From: Adenophora triphylla var. japonica
Taxonomy: Eukaryota > Streptophyta > Magnoliopsida > Asterales > Campanulaceae
Assembly (NCBI GenBank): GCA_022495995.1
Contig: JAFEMH010000758.1
Location: 186,001 to 250,000, forward strand
Direction of reading: 5' to 3'
DNA length: 64,000 nt
This document shows, piece after piece, positions 1 through 14,147 of this stretch (position 1 is its first letter; the number at the start of each line of letters is the position of its first letter). Under the pieces are notes generated by a model. It made no database searches, was not told the origin of the DNA, and saw only the letters and a list, made by a program, of their open reading frames with translations. Made by a program: the position numbers and the translations under genes.

Positions 1-89
1 ATTAAATGTCCACTTCAATTGATATAGTTTCATCCCTTCGTATTAATTATTAATTAGAAGTATAAGGTATTTAATTTTGTAATATGCAG

Positions 90-3000
90 TTTGTTGTAAT
101 GTTTTTGGCGGTGATCAGAGCCCGAGCCACGGCGGCGCCACTCAATCAGGCTTATACAGCGGAGGAGTTCGAGTTTTACTTATCCGATTCAGAATCGAAG
201 CTTTTGATCACTTCGATTGAGGGAAATGAGGCGGCTCAAGCCGCGGCTTCCAAACTCAACATCTCTCACGTCACGGCTACCTTGTCGGACGCGGACTCCA
301 ACATTTCCCTCTCATCAACGGCGGCCGGCTATGACGTGGACGCCGCCTCGAGAGTCGTGAACGATTCATCCGACGCTGCTCTCTTTCTTCACACGTCTGG
401 TACCACGAGCCGTCCAAAAGGCGTGCCCCTGACTCAGCTCAACCTTGCCTCGTCCGTTAAAAACATCAAGTCCGTTTACAAACTCACTGAGTCAGATTCG
501 ACCGTCATTGTCCTGCCGTTATTCCACGTGCATGGACTCCTCGCCGGGTTACTGAGTTCACTCGGAGCCGGAGCCGCCGTGACACTCCCAGCCGCCGGTC
601 GGTTCTCGGCTTCAACGTTTTGGCCCGACATGAACAAATACAACGCCACATGGTACACAGCCGTACCTACCATACACCAGATCATACTAGATCGCCACTT
701 CACCAAACCCGAGCCGTCTTACCCGAAGCTCCGCTTCATTCGCAGCTGCAGTGCGTCTCTTGCGCCGGTAATAATGGCTCGGCTTGAAGAAGCTTTGGGG
801 GCTCCAGTATTGGAAGCTTACGCGATGACCGAAGCCACGCATTTGATGGCGTCAAACCCTTTACCAGAATACGGGCCACACAAACCCGGGTCGGTTGGAA
901 AACCCGTGGGCCAAGAAATGGGCATTTTGGATGAAAATGGTGTGGAGCAGAAGTCTGGGGTGAGTGGGGAGGTGTGTATCAGAGGACCAAATGTAACCCG
1001 GGGTTACAAGAATAACCCGGAAGCAAATAAATCGGCTTTTCAATTCGGATGGTTTCATACTGGGGATCTCGGGTATTTTGATGAAGATGGTTATTTGCAT
1101 TTGGTTGGTCGAATTAAGGAATTGATCAACCGAGGAGGTAAGTACCACACCTACTATCCGTTTGTTTAGTGTAAAACATTTTCCGGAAAATGATTTCCTG
1201 CAAAATGTTTTCCAAAAAATGAAAATATTTTACGGAAAATGAGATAAACATGTTTAGCGTAAAACATTTTCTCAATTTTCCGGTGCGAAACAAACACCGG
1301 AAAATGGGGAAATGTTTTCCGGAAAACATTTCCCCCCAAACAAACTGAGCCTTTCACTTTCATGCTTAGTTGTTTACGACTGCAATTTTGTTTGAACAAG
1401 GCGAAAAAGTCATCGAATTTACTTTGTCGGCTATCAGTGAGATAGAATATTCTTAGCAGATCCTTAGCATTGTACCTAAATATATATGGGCCGTAAATTA
1501 GAATTTATACATATAATTAAAATATGCATAAGAATATAATACAACATTACGTTAATGCATATGAAAAAATAGAATGAGTCAGAAGACAGAAATAGAAAGA
1601 CTCAGTATTTTATAACGCAAATATATGTGCGATGTTTGGAAAATAATTAACATACCAAATCACCTAAGTTGTTATCTTGTTTACTGGTCGAGCTACACAT
1701 GTATGCAGCATAGTCAGTCTTCTAATAATATTATAATCTGTCGATCTAGGAGCATATAAGTCTGTTTGGTACTTAATCATTATAAGTGTTAATATAATAC
1801 GGAAGCCTTCAACACGGAAGTTAATATATTCCTTCCATTGCAGGCCTGGTTTGTCACATAACCAAAATAAGGTGGGCAATTTTGTGTTAATCACCACTGC
1901 CCTTTTCGTTTTATGCATCATAACTTTTGTGCCCACTACCAGCCTAGATGGGAGGATTTAATCCTCACAATGTTTGTGAAGCAGGTTGCTTTAGGCTAGT
2001 TGCAACAAGTAGTAGATTGAACATAGATAAAACGTGTATGGAGTATTTTATGATCCTTTGTGTATCACTACGCAGCACATTTGTTCTTGCCTAGGATGCT
2101 AGACAGCAGTATTAGTTTCTTTGACTGATTATAGTGGCATATGTCACTTGAAAATGAAATGGAGATCAAATCATTTGTATGCATGTTGTACTAAATAATA
2201 TTTCACTCTTTGGGTTGCAGGAGAAAAGATATCACCAATAGAGGTGGACGCTGTTCTTCTATCTCACCCAGATATTGCTCAAGCTGTTTGCTTTGGTGTC
2301 CCGGATGACAAATATGGTGAAGAGGTAAATAATACTCCGTACAATACAAAAACTATCGCCATCTTCATTACTGTCATATCCGTGGTTACATTTTAGTTGC
2401 ACGCATTCCCTCTTTGTCATCCACTCATTTTCCAGCAGTCCTTTTCTTGGAATTGAGCCTTCACGAATGGAAGCTGGCTCCCACTGGTATGGGATCATTT
2501 TGGCTTTGAAACATAAGATGATATTTGGAAGCATATGACTAGGAAATGTACGATAATAAATCAAGTAGGGTAAGCTGTGAGCCATTCTCCAATCGAGGGA
2601 CCCTAAATGTTTTGCACAATTCATTTCTAATCTTCTTTGGTTAAGAAAATGATGTTCATCCATAAGCGGGTGACTCAATGATCTGGCAAGAATTCACCTG
2701 ATCCGTTGACATCTTTGTTTAGGTAAATATTTCATAGGCATAAAATAAAAAATATGCAATGTACTACCGGACTTAAGATATTTCAACCTTAAACTTAACT
2801 CTGTTGCTAATTTTTTTTTTTAAAAGCTCTGTTGCTTTTTGTTTGGAGTATTATAAGCATTAACCATCATTTAAAAATATTGTTTCATTACAGATAAATT
2901 GTGCAGTCATCCCCAGAGACGGATCCAATCTGGATGAGGCAGAGGTACAGAGATTCTGCAAGAAGAATCTTGCAGCTTTCAAGGTCCCCAAGAAAGTGTT

Positions 3001-3112
3001 CATCACACATACAGTTCCGAAAACAGCTTCTGGAAAAATTCAACGGAGGATTGTGGCAGAGCATTTCCTTGCTCAGATCTCAACTGCTAAGGTCCCCAAG
3101 TTTGGAGCCTAA
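90..3112 (+). CDS. AAE3: Oxalate--CoA ligase (oxalyl-CoA synthetase, AAE3-like), 5'-partial
   Basis: Three exons are visible: 90-1137, 2221-2324 and 2894-3112 (stop TAA 3110-3112). Introns are GT..AG (donors GTAAGT at 1138 and GTAAAT at 2325; acceptors end at 89, 2220 and 2893) and the reading frame joins cleanly. They encode about 456 residues; the first 65-70 lie in an exon upstream of the window. The protein is an acyl-activating enzyme of the ANL superfamily. Visible motifs are the nucleotide-binding loop TSGTTSRPKG, YAMTEATH, the hinge region GWFHTGDLGY followed by GRIKELINRGG, and PKTASGKIQRR with the catalytic lysine near the C terminus. The family converts oxalate, ATP and CoA to oxalyl-CoA, the first step of CoA-dependent oxalate breakdown, in the cytosol; the C terminus KVPKFGA is not a peroxisomal signal. 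Assignment as AAE3 rather than another 4CL-like ligase rests on near-colinear similarity to the Arabidopsis protein as remembered. No frame damage is seen. Confidence 0.93.
1160..1345. mobile_element. Small inverted-repeat MITE in AAE3 intron
   Basis: The ends read GTTTGTTT and AAACAAAC in inverted orientation. The interior is built from repeated, partly palindromic TTTTCCGGAAAA-like motifs, so the 186 bp can fold into a long hairpin. It lies inside the AAE3 intron 1138-2220, starting about 20 bp after the splice donor. I could not find a convincing target duplication, so the superfamily is open. A similar tail occurs near 35396-35440. Confidence 0.55.
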
Positions 3113-4105
3113 GCAAAAGGCATGTCATCTTAACTTGGTTGTTTAGTTCACTAGCATGACAAACTAAAGAGGAAAAAGAAAATATGATAATAAGAAAAGA
3201 TCAGGGTTTAGTATTCGTAAATGTCTAGAATTCCACATCAGCATATATTAAGTGGGTGGAATCGTGCAATTTGTTGATTGTTAATGTTACCTAATGTTTC
3301 CATATATGGCATGATGTGCTTTTAATTGGAGTTTAGTGGCCTAGAACAAAGAAGGATCACTGATCTGAGATCTCACCCTTTTATTGCCAAGAGAGAGGAT
3401 GAATGTCAAACTTAAAAAATTTGGGGCCCCTAAAATTGACGTAAATTTCGGGAGCTCAAGGCGACCGACCGCCTTACTCGCCTTGGTGCAGGGCTGGGCC
3501 TGGCCTGCAAGGGTGGGAGCAACTGTCCCAAATCCTGTGGGTCTACCCATCTTTCGTGCTTTAAGAAGTAAAGTCTACGCTTCTCACCGAAGCCATCCAT
3601 TTTATTTTGACTACGTTTGGCTCGACCATTGACTACTACTATTAGAAATTGAGGCCACAAGAAAACTGCAGTAAGAACAATACAGCAAAAGAAAGCCGAA
3701 GGAGATTTTCTGGCAAACACATTTGCTGGTGCAAATTGCGACAGCATCAATTCTAGAAAGTGTGTTTTCAATAACAAAAATATGAAACAAGTATGCACGT
3801 TCTGACAAGTAAAGCAACCAAGGAAATCTTTTGCACTCTAAATAAAAAGCCAAGAAACAAGAGTGTATGCTCACCTTTGTAAATCAGGATATACCACACT
3901 AAAACCATCAGCCAATCAGATTACAGGAAGCATTTTTATCAAACATAAACATGTCATCTACTAGTAGTATGTAGCAACCAAACAAGCCAAAGAGCCATGC
4001 CACCAATAAGTGGCAACAGCCCTAAACAACCAATCACCAAGGAAGCATAAAACTGCAGCAAACACCAAACAAAAGAAGGAAAAAGAATCAAACCATCAAA
4101 ATCTC
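3113..4105. other. Intergenic region between convergent AAE3 and tubulin genes
   Basis: About 1 kb separates the two stop codons and must hold both 3' UTRs and both poly(A) sites. No convincing ORF is present. The stretch 3411-3570 is more GC-rich than its surroundings and looks like the remnant of a dispersed repeat, but I cannot name it. Confidence 0.5.
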
Positions 4106-7354
<3,249 letters not shown>

Positions 7355-7383
7355 TTTGTGTGGTTTTTGAGAGGGAAGATCAC

Positions 7384-7407
7384 TGTGTGTGTGTGTGTGT
7401 GTGTGTG
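7384..7407. repeat. (TG)12 microsatellite at the tubulin 5' UTR
   Basis: Twelve uninterrupted TG units, read as (CA)12 on the tubulin strand. They lie 30-53 bp upstream of the tubulin ATG and 30-53 bp downstream of its TATA box, hence at or just after the expected transcription start. Confidence 0.9.
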
Positions 7408-7436
7408 AGTTGTACAGTTGGGAAATAGGGCTGGGA

Positions 7437-7443
7437 ATTTATA
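7437..7443 (-). promoter_or_regulatory. TATA box of the beta-tubulin gene
   Basis: The minus strand reads CCCTATAAATTCCC, a strong plant TATA box ending 83 bp upstream of the ATG at 7354. Transcription would be expected to start near 7405-7412, giving a short 5' UTR that opens in the CA repeat. Confidence 0.65.
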
Positions 7444-8021
7444 GGGAGAGTAAACGGAATGTGTTTGTCGCAAGAAGATAACGGAGTGACTTACTGTACA
7501 CCCTCACTTAAAATTTTGTCAAATTGAAATTGAGTTAACTTTGACTAAGTAATTTAATTAAAAAATGATTATTATAATAAAAATTTAAAAATAATTATTG
7601 AAAGTATTATTAATGTGATACAATAATTTTTGTAAAATTTTGTAGTATTAGAATAATTATTTTTTATTTAAATTATTTAATCTATTAATTAATAATTAAG
7701 TTTATCAAAATTTTAAGTCTAATTGAAATTGCCGTTAAAATTTTGTCTAATTGAAATTGCCGTTAATTTTAAATGGGAATTTGATTTTTGAAATTTCGGA
7801 GGTGAAGTAGGAACGGTTTACGACGCGCAGTGAAAGGGAATGAGGTGCACGCGATTGTGTCACGTGACAAATGGGTGAGTGAAGATGCGGACTTGCCAAT
7901 GCCATGATATGGGTCATCACACCTGGGTAGCACTTGCAAAAATCTTTTTGGGAAATATGAATTATTTATCCCGTCTCATAGTAGATATTTTTATTAATTT
8001 GCTTATATTTTTATAAACTAG
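7444..8021. other. AT-rich region upstream of tubulin
   Basis: Distal promoter and spacer. A 28-bp motif (TGTCTAATTGAAATTGCCGT and context) is duplicated in tandem around 7710-7765. No ORF or clear mobile element is recognised. Confidence 0.4.
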
Positions 8022-8023
8022 TA

Positions 8024-8247
8024 CTCCCTCCGTTTCCCAATAATATGTAAAAAAATATTTTTTGAGCGTCTCACAATAATCTGTAAAGTCTTAAAATGGA
8101 AATGAGACCCACTCGTCTCTACTCACGACCATTATCCACTTACTCCACTTTCTCTCATCCACCCAACCATCTATACTCACAACACATCACATTGTCTTAA
8201 TTCTTGTGTCAATGCAAATTGTGCGTATTATCATGGGATGGAGAGAG
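8024..8247. mobile_element. Stowaway MITE (family 1)
   Basis: Inverted ends start CTCCCTCCGTTTCCCAATAAT and end with a complementary TTATCATGGGATGGAGAGAG. The 224 bp are flanked by TA (8022-8023 and 8248-8249), the Tc1/mariner target duplication. The interior is closely related, in reverse orientation, to the inner MITE at 49841-50075. Confidence 0.85.
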
Positions 8248-8280
8248 TATTTATTTTCAAAATAATAATATAATATAATA

Positions 8281-8553
8281 CTCCCTCTGTCCCGCTACAA
8301 ACCGCACACTTTCTATTTTGGGCGTCCCATTACAAATCGCACACTTTCTAAAATGGCAAAGAATTTTTACTATTCCCTTCACTCATTCTCTCTCCTACAT
8401 TATTTTAATACTCACAACACCATTATAATTTACTATTCTCTTCACTCATTCTCTCTCCTATTTTACTTTTACACTCACAATATTTATATCATTATTTTTT
8501 TCTTAATTCCCGCGCAAACAGTAACAATGTGGTTACTAGTGGGACGGAGGGAG
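8281..8553. mobile_element. Stowaway MITE (family 2)
   Basis: It opens CTCCCTCTGTCCCGC, closes GTGGGACGGAGGGAG and is flanked by TA on both sides (8279-8280, 8554-8555). Its interior, with repeated CACTCATTCTCTCTCCTA motifs, matches the MITE at 44236-44499. The open frame through it is not a gene. Confidence 0.85.
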
Positions 8554-8555
8554 TA

Positions 8556-9752
8556 TATATTTTATTTATTTCTAATTTTATATATTAATATCTTTTTAAA
8601 TACAATTACTACAATAGATGGATTAAAAATATATATTCCTCCATCCAAGAGACAGAGAGAGGTTTACCTAAATTTTGTATGCTTATTAAGTAAGAAATTA
8701 GTAAAAGTTAGATAATCGTTTTAAATGGATTGAGTATATAATTGTATAAAATATTATTTATAATTTAAGTGAGTAAAGAGTTGTTATGTATTTTTTTAAA
8801 AGAAACCAAACTAACGTTAGACATAACACATCTATATTACAATAGGGAATGGAGATAATCGTCAAGACAAAGAGTGGTCCAGATTAAATCTCAAAAAATT
8901 GGATCTAACAGCTGAAAAATAACCTAGGTAACTGACTATCCCACCCCCACAACAGATACATAACCTCTCCTCCCTCTTAGTTCACGTTTTCTGTTTTTTT
9001 TTTTCTTAATTTGATAAATAGCTCAGTGTCCATGTAACCTTCCATGGAGCAAATAGTAGAAATATGGAAAGAGTCCGGATGATTTGATTTCTTAATAGGT
9101 TTTCCAGTCTCCTCTCACTTGTTTCTCTTATTGGTAATCTACTTATTACTGGTGACTTCCATTATTTTTTTTTTTGTAACTTTAACATGATTTTGATATA
9201 GATTTTTACAATAATGAGAACTATTTTGTGTAACTGCATTTTTCCATTCTTTGAAGATCCTCTCTTCCTTTATTCAAATGCATCCAAGGCTGTGGTTTCA
9301 TACTTTGCTTTGCTGGCTTACTGTTATTGATCGGACCCGTGGCTCGCATGATGTTGGAGTCGGCCGAAATCTCTTGATGTGGCCAGGGAAGTTGTGAGGA
9401 ATTCACCAAGAAGAAATCGCTTTACGAAAGCACTTGGCATAGCAGATATGAAAATAAGTACTTATATAAAATTGCAAACTATTGATGTCCATTGTACAAA
9501 TTGATTCCTCCACCTTCCGCTCCCAAGCTGTCTCCTGCTCCTCACCCTAACGGGAACTCTTTTCCTTCTACAACTCGCTTGCAGGGTTGGAACTCATCTC
9601 ATTCTACAACCCAAATTCTCCTCTCTCAAATCGAAACGGAAACGGAGATTTCGATTCACCCTGACCAACTGTTCTATATAAATCTGAGCAATGAATATTC
9701 ATTTTGGGTTTTGGGTTAGAGATAGAAAAGGGAAAAAATTGGCTTCAATTAT
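8556..9752. other. Unannotated AT-rich intergenic stretch
   Basis: Low-complexity DNA. The part 9220-9720 has a more coding-like base composition with short open frames on both strands, but no frame shows a recognised domain or plausible splice structure. It could be a gene relic. Confidence 0.3.
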
Positions 9753-9761
9753 GGTAGATAT

Positions 9762-10420
9762 AGGGCTGTAAACGAGCCGAGCCGAGCCGAGCTTTGAAGT
9801 TTCGAGCTCGAGCTCGAATTAAAAATATCGAGCTCGAGCTTTTCTCGAGCTCGAGCTCGAGCCCAGAATGCATGTTCGAGCTCGGCTCGAATCAAGTTTC
9901 GAGCTTTTCGCGAGCTGGCTCGCGAGCTTTTCGCGAGCTGCTCGAACTCGAGTTTTAACGAGCCGAGCTCGAGCTTCGACTTATTTTTTGAAAAAAATCT
10001 GAAATCAAACGAGCTTTTAACGAGCCGAGCTCGAGCTTCGACTTATTTTTTTAAAAAAATCTGAAATCAAACGAGTTTTTAACGAGCCGAGCTCGAGCTT
10101 CGACTTATTTTTTGAAAAATATCTGAAATCAAACGAGCTTTTAACGAGCCGAGCTCGAGCTTCGACTTATAAATATATATATATACTAAAATTTATTCGA
10201 GCTTTTAACGAGCCGAGCTCGAGTCGAGCTCAAACGAGTCGATCTCGAACAAAGCTCGTCGAACATACGAGCCGAACACGAGCCGGCTCGAAAAAAATGA
10301 CGAGCTTGAAAATCGGTTCGAGCTCGAGCTCGAGTTCACCTCGAGCCCACTCGAACTCGAGCTTTTTTCGAGCCGAGCCCGAGCCGAGCTCGAGCCGGCT
10401 CGGTTCGTGTAACAGCCCTA
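9762..10420. mobile_element. Mutator-like MITE packed with SacI/XhoI-type palindromes
   Basis: It begins AGGGCTGTAAACGAGCC and ends CGTGTAACAGCCCTA, an imperfect inverted terminus. It is flanked by the 9-bp direct repeat GGTAGATAT (9753-9761 and 10421-10429), the target-duplication length typical of Mutator elements. The 659 bp are saturated with GAGCTC, CTCGAG and GAGCCGAGC motifs, very unlike the AT-rich flanks. No ORF. Superfamily is inferred from the 9-bp duplication. Confidence 0.75.
9957..10206. repeat. 62-bp tandem repeat inside the Mutator-like MITE
   Basis: Units start AACGAGCCGAGCTCGAGC at 9957, 10019, 10081 and 10143, with a fifth partial start at 10207. Each unit pairs a GC palindrome block with an AT block (GACTTATTTTTTGAAAAAAA). 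Copies differ by only a few bases. Confidence 0.85.
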
Positions 10421-10429
10421 GGTAGATAT

Positions 10430-11184
10430 GGAGATAATTTTGGCGATGTATGTTGCGGTTATGGAGGTTTTACACGGGTAATAGAAAAAAAAAACTCCGT
10501 AAAATTCAATTTACCAATTTCACAACCTAAAATGCTAATATAACTGGTTACATTCAAAAATAAAAAATCTTCGAGCTGAACATAGTATAGACAAATAAGT
10601 GAAAAGAAGTAAATTTGTATACTATAAGATGTTACTATAAAATGAATTGCATAGAATGCATGTGTGTGTCTATGATAAAGTGTATTTAGCATGGAGATTT
10701 TTTTTTTTTTAATATAAAGATTGTTATTAGAATCTTGAAATATAGTGCAAAATAAAATCAACGTAATTTATTAGTTTATATTTGTATGGGGGTATTTTAA
10801 TTCTTTATGTTTTATTCTCTTAATAATTTTTCATTATTTTTCTTTGAAATAATTAAGGCATAGAACGCTTCATATTTATTTATCAGTTTTAAAGTTTCTT
10901 TTTTATAAGATAGTTTGTCAATTTCATACTCAATTGAATAAAGGGAGATAAACTACTATTAATAACTATTTTATTTCTTTTACTTTTCTGATTGTCAATA
11001 TCTCTCAATTTTTAGCTGTAGCAAAATTATTCAGAATGAATATAATACAAATTGTTGTGAATATAATTTTATAATATAGCATTTCACTATTTACTTTTCT
11101 ATTTTAATGAATTTCAAGATATTGAAGAGTTTTAATGATATTCATCTTTATATTTTTGTCATTTGACCATCATACATAGCATTT
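10430..11184. other. AT-rich intergenic stretch
   Basis: No ORF or repeat that I can define. It may be the body of the Helitron-like element whose 3' end is at 11216, but I could not find a matching TC 5' end. Confidence 0.3.
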
Positions 11185-11216
11185 CGTGCCTTTTGGCACG
11201 GACATTTTATTACTAG
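11185..11216 (+). mobile_element. Helitron-like 3' terminus
   Basis: A perfect hairpin CGTGCC-TTTT-GGCACG (11185-11200) is followed 12 nt later by CTAG (11213-11216) and a T, the layout of a Helitron 3' end. It belongs to a different sequence family from the neighbouring cluster. Confidence 0.5.
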
Positions 11217-11438
11217 TTATTAAACAATTGAGATTTATAAAAAGTAGGTGGGATTTAAGGTAAAGTGAGATTGTCATTTGTTAGTGAAACTGAAACATAA
11301 GTAAAAAGCGCAGAGAATTAGATTGGGTACCAAACGTATGCTTTACTGTTGCAGCCTAAAGCTGACAAATGGTGGTGGACGAAAAGATTGGGCCCAATAG
11401 AAAACCCAAACAACAAGCCTCCATTTCCAATACTAATA

Positions 11439-11620
11439 CTAGCCTAAGTCCGTGTTTAAGATCACGTTTTTTTTTTTTTTTTTTTAATTTTTCTTTTTTA
11501 AATTATTTTTTTTAAGGATAAAATGGGAAAGAAACAAAATAATGAGTGCAAAATGGGAAATTCCCCCATTAGAACTGTTCAAAGAACTGTTCATGGGGGA
11601 GGCCTCATTTATACTATAGA
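11439..11620 (-). mobile_element. Miniature Helitron, copy 3 of tandem cluster
   Basis: Read on the minus strand it starts TCTATAGTATAAATGAGGCC at 11620 after an A, and ends CTAG (11442-11439) before a T. The terminal hairpin is decayed (ACGTG...CACGG). 182 bp, AT-rich, no ORF. Confidence 0.65.
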
Positions 11621-11759
11621 TATTTTTAATTTTTTTTAAATTAATTTTTTTTAAGGACAAAATGGGAAAGAGATAAAATAATGAGGGAAAAATGGGAAAT
11701 TCCCCCATTGGAACTGTTCAAAGAACTGTTCATGGGAGAGGCCTCATTTATACTATAGA
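11621..11759 (-). mobile_element. Miniature Helitron, copy 2, lacking its 3' hairpin
   Basis: It shares the TCTATAGTATAAATGAGGCC start and the whole interior of copy 3, but runs straight into copy 3 without a hairpin or CTAG. This could be end bypass during rolling-circle replication or a later truncation. Confidence 0.6.
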
Positions 11760-11940
11760 CTAGTACATGCCCGTGTCCAAGGACACGGGGTTTTTTTTTT
11801 TTTTTTTAATTTATTAATTTATTTAGTTTTTTTTAAGGGCAAAATGGGAAAGGGACAAAATAGTGAGGGCAAAATGGAAATTTCGACAAATGGAACTATT
11901 CATTCAACTGTTCACACCCTTCCCTCATTTATACTATAGA
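11760..11940 (-). mobile_element. Miniature Helitron, copy 1, complete
   Basis: Minus-strand start TCTATAGTATAAATGAGG at 11940 after A; near the 3' end a perfect hairpin CCCGTGTCCTTGGACACGGG, then CATGTACTAG ending at 11760, followed by the T that is the first base of copy 2. 181 bp. All hallmarks of a non-autonomous Helitron are present. Confidence 0.78.
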
Positions 11941-11953
11941 TACTAAAAACGTA

Positions 11954-12251
11954 CTCGCTCAGTCTCATTCAAATTAGGATTTTCTTTACTACTGACACAG
12001 AAATTGAGAAATACTAATATAATAAAAGGAGAGAGAATGGGTAAAAGAGGTATTGTGAATATAAAAAGTAAAATAGGAGAGAGAATGAATGAGAGAAATA
12101 GTAAGAGAATGGTTGTTGTAAGTATGACAAATGAGTCTCATTGAATATAAACATAATATAAACTTATCATTTTGAGACGTCCTAAGTCAAAGTCAAGTGA
12201 AACGCCCAAAATAACAAATTATCATAAATCGAAGTCTAGCGGAGGCGGGAG
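11954..12251. mobile_element. Degraded Stowaway-like MITE
   Basis: Ends CTCGCTCAGTCTCATTC and GGAGGCGGGAG are recognisable versions of the Stowaway terminus, with flanking TA on each side. The interior has GAGAGAATG motifs like the other Stowaways. Older than the intact copies. Confidence 0.45.
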
Positions 12252-12528
12252 TATTCTCTTTATAAATAAATATAGTACTTAAAAAAATATTCTTTTTTTA
12301 TTTTTATAGTCAATTTAATTCTATTTTAACAAGAATTTTAAAGTTTTTTTCCCACTAATTTAGGAAACTTAAGAAAGAATAATCATTAATTGCATTATTT
12401 GAAATGTATCAAAAATATTTTTTAAATTTATTTTATTAAAATAATTAAATTTTAATAAACTTTTACCCAGTAATTAAAAAAATTGAATTGAGATTATTTT
12501 TCCGAATTGAAAATAATACTACATCCGT

Positions 12529-12768
12529 CCCAAATTAAACTACTTAGTTTGACTATGCACAATTATTAAGAAAAAATAAATGTTTTATATATGAAAAGTA
12601 AAGTAGGAGAGAAAAAGTTGACAGAAAATATTAAGTGAGTTGTTATTGTGAGAGTAGCAAGTGAGTCTCATTGTCCATTTTAAGTGTAAAATAAACTAAA
12701 AACCTTAAACTAGAAAAAACTAAAAAAACAATAAAAACCTTAAACCGATGAGGTAATACAGACGAAAG
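12529..12768. mobile_element. Degraded Stowaway-like MITE
   Basis: Opens CTACATCCGTCCCAAATTAA after TA and ends near GAGGTAATACAGACGAAAG before TA. Only the left terminus is well preserved. Confidence 0.35.
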
Positions 12769-12919
12769 TACTCGCTATCTATTTTTAAATGGCAATTTAA
12801 AGGAAATTTAATGAATGTGAAAATTTAGAGAAAAACGTGTTTTTCCTAGTGGTTAGGAAAAACGTATTTTAAATGTGCGATAACATTTTTGTAAATAAAT
12901 GAAATTTTGTGCGCATTGG

Positions 12920-13470
12920 GTCTATATCCAACAAATCTTCTGGATACCAAGCACAAATGGTTCTTAGTAACAATATTAATAAAGCCTTCTAGATATGAAT
13001 TAACAAACATATTTGAACAAAGTCATGACCAACAAACCTCTTGATATCAAGTTCAAAGGGTTTTTAATAACAATATTAAATCCTTCTGGATATGAAGTAA
13101 CAAACATATTTAGCAAGACTATGACCAACAAACCTTCTGAATATCAACATTAAATGTTTATGAATATCAATATTAAAGCATTTTGGATATAAATTAATAA
13201 ACACATTTGAACAAGGACATGAAAAACAAACCTTCTAGATATCAATGTTAAAAGTTTTTTGATATTCAGACCCTTTGATATTGATATCTAGAACATTTGA
13301 GACTGATATCTAGGAGATTTGTAAATAAGTTAAACTCCATGCGTGATGGGTCCATGGCCAAACAAACCTTCTGGATATTAGTGTTAAAGGTTTATGAATA
13401 TCCATAACCTTTGAGATTGATATCCAGAACATCTGAGACTGATATTCAAAAGGTTTGTTGAAGAGAAAAT
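12920..13470. repeat. Diverged 100-bp tandem repeat with inverted portion
   Basis: The motif CCAACAAACCTTCTGGATAT recurs with variation near 12928, 13029, 13128, 13230 and 13362, the first four about 100 bp apart. From about 13260 the related TTTGATATTGATATCTAGAA phrases appear in partly inverted order. No coding signal. The array is old judging by divergence. Confidence 0.6.
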
Positions 13471-13887
13471 TTTGAGACATACAAAAGTCACCGGGCCCTA
13501 AGTTAATGGGTTTAAAAGCCCCAAAAGACGCCATTTAGGCCCTCAAATGGGCATTTGAAGTTTTTATAAATAAATTATTAAAATATGGTCAGTGGTGCGT
13601 TTAAGATGACCAATTGTGGTGCTACAGAAGTCCAATTTGTGTGTTGAAGAGTCTCAGAGGGTGTAGAGAAGTTTCAGTTATTTACAAAAATGTCAACGCG
13701 CATTAAAATAAATTTCAATTATTTTCCAAAAAAATGTCGCAGCCCATTAGAAATACATTTGTCATAGTCAATAGCAAAAATGCGTTTTTAAAATACTAAC
13801 TCTTAATGAATTTACTTTATGACACCATTAATTAAAGAAAATTGAGTAACTTGTTATTTGGTCATAAAAAATTACAAAAAGCAATTA

Positions 13888-14147
13888 CTCCCTCCGTCCC
13901 TAAATGTTTGTCCCATTTGACTTTTCAAACATTTTAATTTAGTGATTTTGAAGCTTTAAGTTTGGTTATTTTTACGAACACTTTGAAAATTATTGATAAT
14001 ATATACCGCCGTTATGTAATACTCCAGCCCTAAATGTTACAAGTTTTGAAAATTTATTGATTTTGAAGCTTTAATTTTGGAAATGAGATTAACTTTTTGG
14101 GACAAAGGAAAAGAGATAATGGGACAAACATTTAGGGACGGAGGGAG
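13888..14147. mobile_element. Stowaway MITE with 30-bp perfect terminal inverted repeats
   Basis: Starts CTCCCTCCGTCCCTAAATGT and ends with its exact complement; the inverted match extends over 30 bp. Flanked by TA (13886-13887 and 14148-14149). The most recently active-looking Stowaway here. Confidence 0.88.

Noticed and set aside
8353..8715. 120-codon open frame
   Set aside because: It starts inside a Stowaway MITE and runs into AT-rich flank; the composition is non-coding.
9221..9719. Possible small host gene
   Set aside because: Short frames on both strands without recognisable domain, splice sites or start context; recorded as an unannotated stretch.
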